Of a stretch of 42,527 nucleotides of DNA, positions 23,520 through 30,719 are shown in pieces. Origin of the DNA: Sphaerisporangium fuscum. Lineage in GTDB: Bacteria; Actinomycetota; Actinomycetes; Streptosporangiales; Streptosporangiaceae. The notes under the pieces were generated by a model that worked only from the letters and a program-made list of their open reading frames with translations, was not told the DNA's origin and made no database searches. The stretch lies in NCBI RefSeq assembly GCF_018531465.1, contig NZ_JAHDTF010000055.1, positions 1-42,527 on the forward strand. The letters are read 5' to 3'. A program made the position numbers and the translations under genes. Each line of letters starts with the position of its first letter. Positions within the stretch are counted from its first letter, which is position 1.

Positions 23520-25073
23520 ATGTGGCGCACATCGCGCTCGATTCCCGGCGTCGTCTCGGCCATGGGCCTGACCGCCTGCCTCACCCTCGCCGGATGCTCG
23601 GCCGCGCCGCAACCAGCCAAGCCCGCGGCCGGCGGCGCAGGCGGCGGCACCCTGGTCGTCGGCGTGACCTCCGACCCCGACACGCTGTTCCCCTGGAAGG
23701 CCACCCAGTTCCAGGCGGTCAACGTGCTGCAGAACATCTACGGCACCCTCACCGAGTTCGACAAGGACCTCACCGTCGTCCCCGGGCTCGCCACCTCGTG
23801 GAAGACCGCCAAGGACGGCCGGACCCTCACCTTCACCCTGCGCGACGGCGTGAAGTTCGCCGACGGCAGCGCCTTCGACTCCAAGGACGTCAAGTTCTCC
23901 CTCGACAAGATCAAGGATGAGGCCACCGCCGCCGTGGCCAGCGCCTCGCTGGCGTCGGTGAAGTCGGTCGACGCGCCCGACTCCCACACCGTCGTCCTGC
24001 ACCTCACCACGCCCGACGCCGCGCTGCCGGCCAACCTCGCCACGGTCAACATGGCCATGCTCTCCTCCGACGACACCGAGGCCGCCCTCAACACCAAGCC
24101 CAACGGCACCGGGCCGTTCACCCTCAAGACCCGCGTCCCCAGCCAGTCGCTCACCCTGGCCAGGAACGACACCTACTGGGGCTCCGAGAAGCCGAGCCTC
24201 GCCGCCGTGGAGTTCCGGGTGATCCCCGACGAGTCCTCCATCGTCTCGGCCATGCAGTCGGGCAACGTGCAACTCGCCGTCTTCGACGACTCCCTGGTCG
24301 CCAGGACCGCGGAGTCCGGCGGTCTCGCCGTCGCCAAGACCCCGCAGCTCAGCTACCACGTCCTGCAGCTGAACGGACGCCACGGCGACCTGGCCGACCT
24401 CAACGTCCGCCTGGCCGTCCAGTGCGCCGTCGACCGCAAGCAGGTGCTGGACACCGCCGCCCTGGGCGAGGGCACCGTCACCGGCCCGATCACCGCCCCG
24501 GCCTTCAAATCCGACCCCGCCCGGCGGCCCTGCCCCACCCGCGACCTGGCCAAAGCCGCCCAATACCTGGCCAAGGCCGGCAAGAGCAGCGGCGTGACGA
24601 TCAAGACGATCGTCTCCCAGGGCGAATACGCGACCTCCGTCAACGAGGCGCAGAACCTCAAGGCGCAACTCGCCGAAGCCAAGATCAACCTCGCTCTGGA
24701 GGTGCTGGAGTCCGGCGCGTTCGTCGACCGGTGGATCGCCGGGGACTTCGACGCCGCCGTCGCCCTCAACGGCGGCCGCCCCGACCCCGACGGCATGTAC
24801 AGCCGTTACTTCACCAGCACCGGCAACCTCAACAAGGTCGCCGGCTACAGCTCCCCCGAGCTCGACCGGCTCTTCGCCGCCGGCAAGGCCACGACCGACC
24901 AGGCCCAGCGCAAGACGATCTACGACAAGGTGTCGGCGCAACTGGAGGACAATGCGCCGTGGATCTGGCTGTTCACCGGCTACACCTACACCGCCACCAC
25001 CACCGGCGTCCACGGCTTCACGCCCATGGCCAACGGCTCCCTGCAGTACCTGCGCACCACGACCGTCAACTAG
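23520..25073 (+). CDS. ABC transporter substrate-binding lipoprotein, peptide/opine class
   Basis: A 517-residue SBP family 5 protein. ATG 23520 follows GAGGGAGACC. The signal peptide has a charged start, a hydrophobic segment, and lipobox LAGC (Cys at about 26). The mature protein matches DppA/OppA-type receptors: LVVGVTSDPDTLFPW, VPGLATSWKTAKDGRTLTFTLRDGVKFADGSAFDSKDVKFS, and NGTGPFTLKTRVPSQSLTLARNDTYWG. Members bind di- and oligopeptides, nickel, or murein tripeptide. Given the linked murQ, anmK and amidase-like genes, a muropeptide or MurNAc-containing ligand is inferred. First gene of the run and divergent from the MurR-type regulator. Confidence 0.9.
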   Translation: MWRTSRSIPGVVSAMGLTACLTLAGCSAAPQPAKPAAGGAGGGTLVVGVTSDPDTLFPWKATQFQAVNVLQNIYGTLTEFDKDLTVVPGLATSWKTAKDGRTLTFTLRDGVKFADGSAFDSKDVKFSLDKIKDEATAAVASASLASVKSVDAPDSHTVVLHLTTPDAALPANLATVNMAMLSSDDTEAALNTKPNGTGPFTLKTRVPSQSLTLARNDTYWGSEKPSLAAVEFRVIPDESSIVSAMQSGNVQLAVFDDSLVARTAESGGLAVAKTPQLSYHVLQLNGRHGDLADLNVRLAVQCAVDRKQVLDTAALGEGTVTGPITAPAFKSDPARRPCPTRDLAKAAQYLAKAGKSSGVTIKTIVSQGEYATSVNEAQNLKAQLAEAKINLALEVLESGAFVDRWIAGDFDAAVALNGGRPDPDGMYSRYFTSTGNLNKVAGYSSPELDRLFAAGKATTDQAQRKTIYDKVSAQLEDNAPWIWLFTGYTYTATTTGVHGFTPMANGSLQYLRTTTVN

Positions 25074-25103
25074 CCCCCCTTACGGGCCGGTGAGGAACCA
25101 GAC

Positions 25104-26075
25104 ATGCTGCAGACAATCCTCCACAACCGCCTCGCGCGGCGCGTGGTGAGCATCGCCGGCACGCTCCTCGGAGTGGCCGTCGTGGTGTTCGTCATGCTCC
25201 GCGCCATCCCCGGCAACCAGATCACCGCCAACCTGGGCACCGAGGCGGCCGCGCTCACCCCCGCCCAGCAAGAAGCCCTCCAGCGCTACTACGGGCTCGA
25301 CCAGCCGCTGTTCACCCAGTTCTTCTCCTGGCTGGGCAACCTCGCCACCGGCAACCTCGGCTACTCGGCCCGCGCCCAGCAAAGCGTGCTCGACCTCACC
25401 CTGCGCTCGCTGCCCGTCACCTTCGAACTGGCCATGCTGTCGATCATCCTGGCCCTGCTGATCGGCGTCCCGCTCGGCACGCTGGCGGCGTCCAGACGCG
25501 ACTCCGCCCGCGACGCCCTCGGCCAGCTGGTCAGTCTCGCCGGCCTGTCCATTCCCGCCTTCCTGCTCGCCACCGCCCTGCTGTCGGTCGCCGCCTCCTC
25601 CCTCGGGTTCAACCCCAACGGCCAGGGGTTCGCCCCCCTCACCCAGGATCCGCTGCTCAACCTGGAACAGATGCTCATGCCCGCGCTCGTGCTCGGCTTC
25701 GGCATCGCGGCCCCCATCCTCCGCACCACCCGGACCGCCATCCTGGAGGTCCGGTCGGAGGACTTCGTCCGCACCGCCCGCGCCAAAGGCGTCCCGCCTC
25801 GCCGCCTGCAGGTGCGGCACGTGCTCGGCAACGCCCTGGTGCCCATCGTCACCATGACCGGCCTGCAGTTCGGCTACCTGCTCGGCGGCGCCGTCGTCGT
25901 CGAGCAGATCTTCTCCATCCCCGGTATCGGCCGGCAGGTGCTGCTCGGCATCCAGCAGAAGGAGTACGCGGTCGTGCAGAGCACCGTCTTGGTGATCGCG
26001 CTGGCGTTCGTGATCGTCAACGTGGTGACCGACGCCCTCTACCGGGTGATCGACCCCCGGGTGCGCGCCTCATGA
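25104..26075 (+). CDS. ABC transporter permease, DppB-type
   Basis: A 323-residue protein with six predicted membrane helices. It begins MLQTILHNRLARRVVSIAGTLLGVAVVVFVMLRAIPG, the typical DppB/OppB opening with one helix and a large outer loop (TPAQQEALQRYYGLDQPLFTQFFSWLGNL). The EAA cytoplasmic loop that docks on the ATPase is VRTARAKGVPPRRLQVRHVLGNALVPIVT. It forms the translocation pore with the next gene's product. Starts 30 bases after the lipoprotein stop and ends in an ATGA overlap with the next permease. Confidence 0.92.
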   Translation: MLQTILHNRLARRVVSIAGTLLGVAVVVFVMLRAIPGNQITANLGTEAAALTPAQQEALQRYYGLDQPLFTQFFSWLGNLATGNLGYSARAQQSVLDLTLRSLPVTFELAMLSIILALLIGVPLGTLAASRRDSARDALGQLVSLAGLSIPAFLLATALLSVAASSLGFNPNGQGFAPLTQDPLLNLEQMLMPALVLGFGIAAPILRTTRTAILEVRSEDFVRTARAKGVPPRRLQVRHVLGNALVPIVTMTGLQFGYLLGGAVVVEQIFSIPGIGRQVLLGIQQKEYAVVQSTVLVIALAFVIVNVVTDALYRVIDPRVRAS

Positions 26076-26938
26076 ACACCGCCCCGCACGGCCCAGCCGC
26101 CTCCAACCGCCTGCGGGTGCTGCTCGGCAGCCGCACCGGCCTGATCGGCCTGCTCATCGTGGCGGCGCTGACGCTGCTCTCCTTGGCGTCATTCCTCCAC
26201 CTGCTTCCCTACGACCCGATCGCGCAGAACCCTCCCGCGCGGCTGCTCGCCCCCTCCGGGCGGCACCTGCTCGGCACCGACCAGTTCGGCCGCGACGTGT
26301 TCTCCCGCGTCGCCGCCGGCGTGGCGAGCTCGGCGCTCATCTCGGTCGTCGCCGTGGCCTTCGCCGCCGTGGCCGGCACCCTGTGCGGGCTGGTGGCGGG
26401 CTTCTACCGGGGCGTCGCCGACGGCGTCGTCGGCGCGGTGACCAACGTGCTGTTCGCCTTCCCGCCGCTGCTGCTGGCCCTGTCGCTGGTGTCGGTGTTC
26501 GACCGCGACTGGTTCACCGTCGCCCTGGCCATCGCGATCGTCTATGTGCCCATCTTCATCCGCGTCACTCGCGGCCCCGTCCTGTCGCTGCGCGAGATCG
26601 AGTACGTCAGGGCCGCCACCAGCACCGGCCAGACCCGCATGTCGATCATGTTCCGGCACGTGCTGCCGAACATCACCTCGATCATCGTCATCCAGGTGGC
26701 GCTGTCGCTGTCGTGGGCGGTCCTCACCGAGGCCTCGCTCAGCTTCCTCGGCCTGGGCACGCCACCGCCCGCCCCCTCACTCGGCTCCATGATCTTCGAA
26801 GCCCGCACCCTCATCCAGATCGCCCCGTGGACCCTGATCGCCCCGGGCGTCGTCGTCGTGCTGTTCGTCGTGGGGCTCAACCTGCTCGGCGACGGGCTGC
26901 GCGACAGTCTCGATCCCAGAAACCGAGGCACGCGTTGA
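26072..26938 (+). CDS. ABC transporter permease, DppC-type
   Basis: A 288-residue permease. An N-terminal OppC_N segment (SRTGLIGLLIVAALTLLSLASFLHLLPYDP) and the signature RHLLGTDQFGRDVFSRVAAG precede six helices with the EAA loop YVRAATSTGQTRMSIMFRHVLPNITSII. ATG 26072 overlaps the stop of the DppB-type gene by four bases. Its own TGA overlaps the TTG start of murQ, so transport and sugar catabolism are translationally linked. Confidence 0.92.
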   Translation: MNTAPHGPAASNRLRVLLGSRTGLIGLLIVAALTLLSLASFLHLLPYDPIAQNPPARLLAPSGRHLLGTDQFGRDVFSRVAAGVASSALISVVAVAFAAVAGTLCGLVAGFYRGVADGVVGAVTNVLFAFPPLLLALSLVSVFDRDWFTVALAIAIVYVPIFIRVTRGPVLSLREIEYVRAATSTGQTRMSIMFRHVLPNITSIIVIQVALSLSWAVLTEASLSFLGLGTPPPAPSLGSMIFEARTLIQIAPWTLIAPGVVVVLFVVGLNLLGDGLRDSLDPRNRGTR

Positions 26939-27753
26939 CCGCCGACCCCCGCGACCCCGCCGGACTCGGCGACCTCACCACCGAGACCGCCGACCCCCGT
27001 TACGCCCACATCGACACCATGACGGTGGCCGAGCTGGCCGCCACCATGAACGCCGCCGACGCCGGCGTCCCCGCCGCCGTCGGCCGCGCGCTGCCGGAGA
27101 TCTCCAGCGCCCTCGAGGCCACCGCCGAACGCATGAAAGCCGGCGGCCGCCTGGTCTACGTCGGCGCGGGCACCCCCGGACGGCTCGGCGTGCTCGACGC
27201 CTCCGAGTGCCCGCCCACCTACGGCACCCCACCCGGACAGGTCTTCGCGATCGTCGCGGGCGGCCCGGAAGCGATCGCCTCCTCCTCGGAGGGGGCCGAG
27301 GACGACGCCGACGCCGCCGTCGCCGCGATCGACGCCGCCGCCATCGGCCCGCTGGACACCGTGGTCGGCATCACCTCCAGCGGCCGGACCCCCTTCGTGC
27401 TGTCGGCGATCCGCCGCGCCCGCCGCCGCGGCGCCCTCACCGTGGGCCTGTCGTGCAACGCCGGCACCCCGCTCAGCCGCGCCGCCGACCACGCCATCGA
27501 GGTGCTGGTCGGCCCCGAAGTGGTCAGCGGCAGCACCCGCCTCAAGGCCGGCACCGCCCAGAAAATGGTGCTCAACATGTTCTCGACCGTCGTCATGGTG
27601 CAACTGGGCAAGACATACGGCAACCTGATGGTGGACGTCAAAGCCGGCAACCAGAAGCTGCGCGAACGGGCGATCCGCATCATGCGCGCCATCACCGGCG
27701 CCGGCCGTGAGGAAGCCATCACGGCCCTGGGCAGCAACTCAGACTCGGCCTGA
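26935..27753 (+). CDS. murQ: N-acetylmuramic acid 6-phosphate etherase, C-terminally truncated
   Basis: A TTG start at 26935 overlaps the permease stop (TTGA). The 272-residue product carries the MurQ SIS core: GDLTTETADPRYAHIDTMT, RLVYVGAGTPGRLGVLDASECPPTYG with a catalytic-region Glu, AEDDADAAV, ITSSGRTPFVLSAIRRAR, and SGSTRLKAGTAQKMVLNMFST. MurQ cleaves the D-lactyl ether of MurNAc-6-P to GlcNAc-6-P and lactate. Normal proteins have about 300 residues. Here, after TGAGREEAITAL, a deletion of roughly 30 bases shifts the frame. The usual ending (LGLSPQDAVARLAANGGELRAAL) is still readable in another frame from about 27744 to a TGA at 27825-27827 that overlaps the anmK start. The catalytic core remains, but the terminal helical segment is lost. 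Activity uncertain. Confidence 0.85.
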   Translation: MTADPRDPAGLGDLTTETADPRYAHIDTMTVAELAATMNAADAGVPAAVGRALPEISSALEATAERMKAGGRLVYVGAGTPGRLGVLDASECPPTYGTPPGQVFAIVAGGPEAIASSSEGAEDDADAAVAAIDAAAIGPLDTVVGITSSGRTPFVLSAIRRARRRGALTVGLSCNAGTPLSRAADHAIEVLVGPEVVSGSTRLKAGTAQKMVLNMFSTVVMVQLGKTYGNLMVDVKAGNQKLRERAIRIMRAITGAGREEAITALGSNSDSA

Positions 27754-27823
27754 GCCCGCAGGACGCCGTGGCCCGCCTGGCCGCGAACGGCGGCGAACTG
27801 CGGGCAGCACTCGGAGAGCGATC

Positions 27824-29521
27824 ATGAGAATCCTCGGCATGATTTCCGGAACCTCCCACGACGGCATCGACGTGGCGCTGGTCGACTTCGCCCCGACCGG
27901 TGACACTCTCACCGGGGTCGTCGAACACACCGCGACCACCCCCTACCCGCCCGCGCTGCGCGCCCGCCTGGTCAAAGCGCTTCCCCCCGCGGCCACCACC
28001 CTCGCCGAAGTGTGCGAACTGGACACCCTCATCGGCCAGAGCTTCGCCCAGGCCGCCGCCACGGCGATCCAGCAGGCCGGCCCGGTCGACCTGATCGTCT
28101 CCCACGGCCAGACCGTCTACCACTGGGTCGAAGGCGCCCACGCCCTGGGCACCCTGCAGATCGGCCAGCCCGCCTGGATCGCCGAACGCACCCGGACCCC
28201 CGTGCTGTCCGACGTCCGCATCCGCGACATCACCGCCGGCGGGCACGGCGCCCCGCTGGTCAGCCTGCTCGACGCCCTCCTGCTCGCCGCCCACCCCAGC
28301 ACCGCCGCCGCGCTCAACCTCGGCGGGATCTCCAACATGACCGTCGTACGCGGCCCGGACGACCTGGTCGCCTACGACATCGGCCCCGCCGGCGCGCTCG
28401 TCGACGCCGTCGTCACCAGCCGCGGCCTCAACCCCCGCGGATTCGACGAGGACGGCCGCATCGCCGCCGCCGGCACCCTCGACCAGCGCCTCCTGGACGT
28501 GCTGCTCGACGACCCCTACTACCGGCTGCCCGCCCCCAAGAGCACCGGCAAAGAACATTTCAACCTCGCCTACCTCGACGACGTCATCGCCAAGGCCGGC
28601 CTGCGGCCCGGCGACGCCGACCTCGTCGCCACCCTCACCGAACTCACCGTGCGAACCGTCGCACGCGAGGTCACCGCCGCCGGCGCCGACCTGCTCGTCG
28701 CCTCCGGCGGCGGATCCCGCAACCCTGTGCTCATGGACGGCCTGCGCCGCGCCCTGCCGGGCGTCACCGTCACCTTCTCCGACGCCTACGGCGCACCCGC
28801 CGACGACAAGGAGGCGATCGCCTTCGCCCTCATCGGCTGGCACACCATGCACGGCCTGCCCGGCGCCGTACCCGCCGGCACCGGCGCCCGCGCTCCACGC
28901 ATGCTCGGCACCCTCACCCCCGGCGGGGGGCCGCTCACCCTGCCGGCCGCGCGCACCGAACCGCCCCGCGCCCTCACCCTCACCCGGCGCCGGCCGGAAG
29001 GGCACGACATAACCCTGCGGCCGGCGACCCTCGCCGACCTGGACGGTGTCGTCGAGGTCTTCCTGGCCTGCTGGCATCGCAGCTACACGGGTGTCATGCC
29101 CGCTTCACTGGTGGCCGCCATGACCCCGGGGCGGGCTCGGGAACTGTGGGCACGCGTGCTCGCCGAGAGCGGCCCGTCCGAGATCGTCGCCGTCCGTTCC
29201 GGGGGAGACGCCCCCTCCGTTCTCGGCATCACACGGTACGGCCTGGACGAACACGGCGACGGCACCGTGTACTCGCTGTACGTGCACCCCGACGCCCAGG
29301 GGGGCGGCCTGGGCGCCCGGCTGCTGCGCGGCGCCCAGGACGCCCTCGCCACCGCCGGCGCCTCGCGGGCCTCGCTGTGGGTGTTCGCCGACAACGCCCC
29401 CTCGATCGGCTTCTACCGCAGCCAGGGCTGGGCACCCGACGGGACCACCCGCGTCCAGGCAGAGTTCGGTGAGCCCGAACTGCGCCTGGTGAAGACCCTC
29501 CACCCCGGCCGGCGCACGTGA
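27824..29521 (+). CDS. anmK: Anhydro-N-acetylmuramic acid kinase fused to a GNAT acetyltransferase
   Basis: A 565-residue fusion. Residues 1 to about 390 are AnmK: the nucleotide loop GMISGTSHDGIDVALVDF, DITAGGHGAPLV with the catalytic-region Gly-rich turn, LNLGGISNMTVV, LLVASGGGSRNPVLM, and DDKEAIAFALIGWHTM. AnmK opens the 1,6-anhydro ring and phosphorylates to give MurNAc-6-P, the MurQ substrate. From about residue 395 (HDITLRPATLADLDGVVEVF) to the end is a complete GNAT domain with acetyl-CoA motif YSLYVHPDAQGGGLGARLLRGAQ and a final NAPSIGFYRSQGW block. No in-frame ATG or GTG occurs at the domain joint, so the two are one polypeptide. The role of the acetyltransferase in recycling is unknown; an amino-sugar or peptide amine is a possible acceptor. 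Start ATG 27824. Confidence 0.9.
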   Translation: MRILGMISGTSHDGIDVALVDFAPTGDTLTGVVEHTATTPYPPALRARLVKALPPAATTLAEVCELDTLIGQSFAQAAATAIQQAGPVDLIVSHGQTVYHWVEGAHALGTLQIGQPAWIAERTRTPVLSDVRIRDITAGGHGAPLVSLLDALLLAAHPSTAAALNLGGISNMTVVRGPDDLVAYDIGPAGALVDAVVTSRGLNPRGFDEDGRIAAAGTLDQRLLDVLLDDPYYRLPAPKSTGKEHFNLAYLDDVIAKAGLRPGDADLVATLTELTVRTVAREVTAAGADLLVASGGGSRNPVLMDGLRRALPGVTVTFSDAYGAPADDKEAIAFALIGWHTMHGLPGAVPAGTGARAPRMLGTLTPGGGPLTLPAARTEPPRALTLTRRRPEGHDITLRPATLADLDGVVEVFLACWHRSYTGVMPASLVAAMTPGRARELWARVLAESGPSEIVAVRSGGDAPSVLGITRYGLDEHGDGTVYSLYVHPDAQGGGLGARLLRGAQDALATAGASRASLWVFADNAPSIGFYRSQGWAPDGTTRVQAEFGEPELRLVKTLHPGRRT

Positions 29522-30666
29522 ACCCCTTCGACTCAGCGGCCCGGCGCCTGGTCAGCGGCGCACCGCCCGGTTCCCCGCCCCAGGTGCGCCCGCCGGCCGG
29601 CGTCGTCCTGGCCGCGCGCACCCCCTGGTTCGACCTGGCCGGCTGCGCCGGGCACCGCACCGTGCGCCGGCAGGACGGCCAGAGGGTGGGCGTCGATCGC
29701 ATGACGCTCGGCACCCACCACGACCTCGCCTCCGTCACCAAGATCATCGCCACCACGACGGCGTTGATGCGCCTGGTCTCCGACGGGCTCGTCGACCTGG
29801 ACACGCGGGTACACCGGCACCTGCCCCGCTTCGCCGGCCACGGACGCGACGACGTCACCGTCCGTGACCTGCTGCTGCACCGTGCAGGACTGTGGGAATG
29901 GCACCCGCTCTACATCGCCGCCGACGACCCCGAGGCGGCCCACCGCTTCGCCGAGGAACTCCCACCCCGCTACCGGCCCCGCACCGAGCGCCACTACTCC
30001 GACCTCGGCTTCATCCTCCTGGGCCGCGTCATCGCCACCGCCTGCGGCGTCGAACTCGACCAGGCGATCGCCGAACTGGTCACCATCCCCTTCGGCCTCC
30101 ACGCGACCCGGTACGCCGCCCCCGCCGGGGACGACGTCGCCACCGGCGCCTTCGACGACCGCATCGAGATGACCATGCTGGACACGGGGCACCCGTATCC
30201 CGTCCCCCACCGCAGCGCCGACTTCACCCGCTGGCGCCGCCACTCCGTACACGGGCAGGTCGCCGACGGCAACGCCTTCCACGCCCTCGGCGGGACCAGC
30301 GGCCACGCCGGACTGTTCTCCACCGTCCCCGACCTGCTGCGATACGCCGAAACGCTGTCCCGCTACCGCGAACACGACCAGCTGGTACGACCGGAGATCG
30401 CCGAGGAGTTCTTCGCAGCCGGCCCCGACGACCAGCAGGCCCTCGGGTTCCGCCGCTACCCCCTGCGGGTCGCCGGCCGGACCCTCACCGTGCTCGGCCA
30501 TCCCGGCTACGTCGGATGCGCCGTCGGCTTCGTCCCCGGACACGGCATCGCCCTCGCCCTGGCCGCGAACCGTCTCCTGGTGGACGGCGACCCCGTCCCC
30601 GGCGACGCGCTCTGGCAGGAACTGCTGACGGTCACCGCCGCCCACATCCGCCACACCCGAGGGTGA
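29518..30666 (+). CDS. Serine hydrolase of beta-lactamase fold, AmiE-like amidase
   Basis: A 382-residue protein starting at a GTG overlapping the anmK stop (GTGA). It has the serine beta-lactamase-family elements: S-x-x-K in HDLASVTKIIATTTALMRL, Y-S-D in RHYSDLGFILLGRVI (the YxN position), and a final HPGYVGCAVGF for the K/H-T/P-G motif. No signal peptide or lipobox is visible, so it acts in the cytoplasm. B. subtilis AmiE (YbbE), encoded in that organism's MurNAc cluster, is an N-acetylmuramyl-L-alanine amidase of this fold. The gene's place here between anmK and the ATPases supports the same job, removing peptide from imported muropeptides. An esterase is the alternative. Confidence 0.75.
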   Translation: MNPFDSAARRLVSGAPPGSPPQVRPPAGVVLAARTPWFDLAGCAGHRTVRRQDGQRVGVDRMTLGTHHDLASVTKIIATTTALMRLVSDGLVDLDTRVHRHLPRFAGHGRDDVTVRDLLLHRAGLWEWHPLYIAADDPEAAHRFAEELPPRYRPRTERHYSDLGFILLGRVIATACGVELDQAIAELVTIPFGLHATRYAAPAGDDVATGAFDDRIEMTMLDTGHPYPVPHRSADFTRWRRHSVHGQVADGNAFHALGGTSGHAGLFSTVPDLLRYAETLSRYREHDQLVRPEIAEEFFAAGPDDQQALGFRRYPLRVAGRTLTVLGHPGYVGCAVGFVPGHGIALALAANRLLVDGDPVPGDALWQELLTVTAAHIRHTRG

Positions 30667-30719
30667 CCCCGCCCCAGCCCCCGCCCCGCCGGGCCGTATC
30701 CGAGACCACCGAGGTGACC

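Noticed and set aside
26383..26934. N-terminal extension of MurQ
   Set aside because: It is an out-of-frame reading of the DppC-type permease. The TTG at 26935 fits family length and junction style.
29892..30719. Long N-terminal extension of the double ATPase
   Set aside because: Arg/Pro-rich sequence opposite the amidase-like gene's frame. ABC homology begins at 30720.
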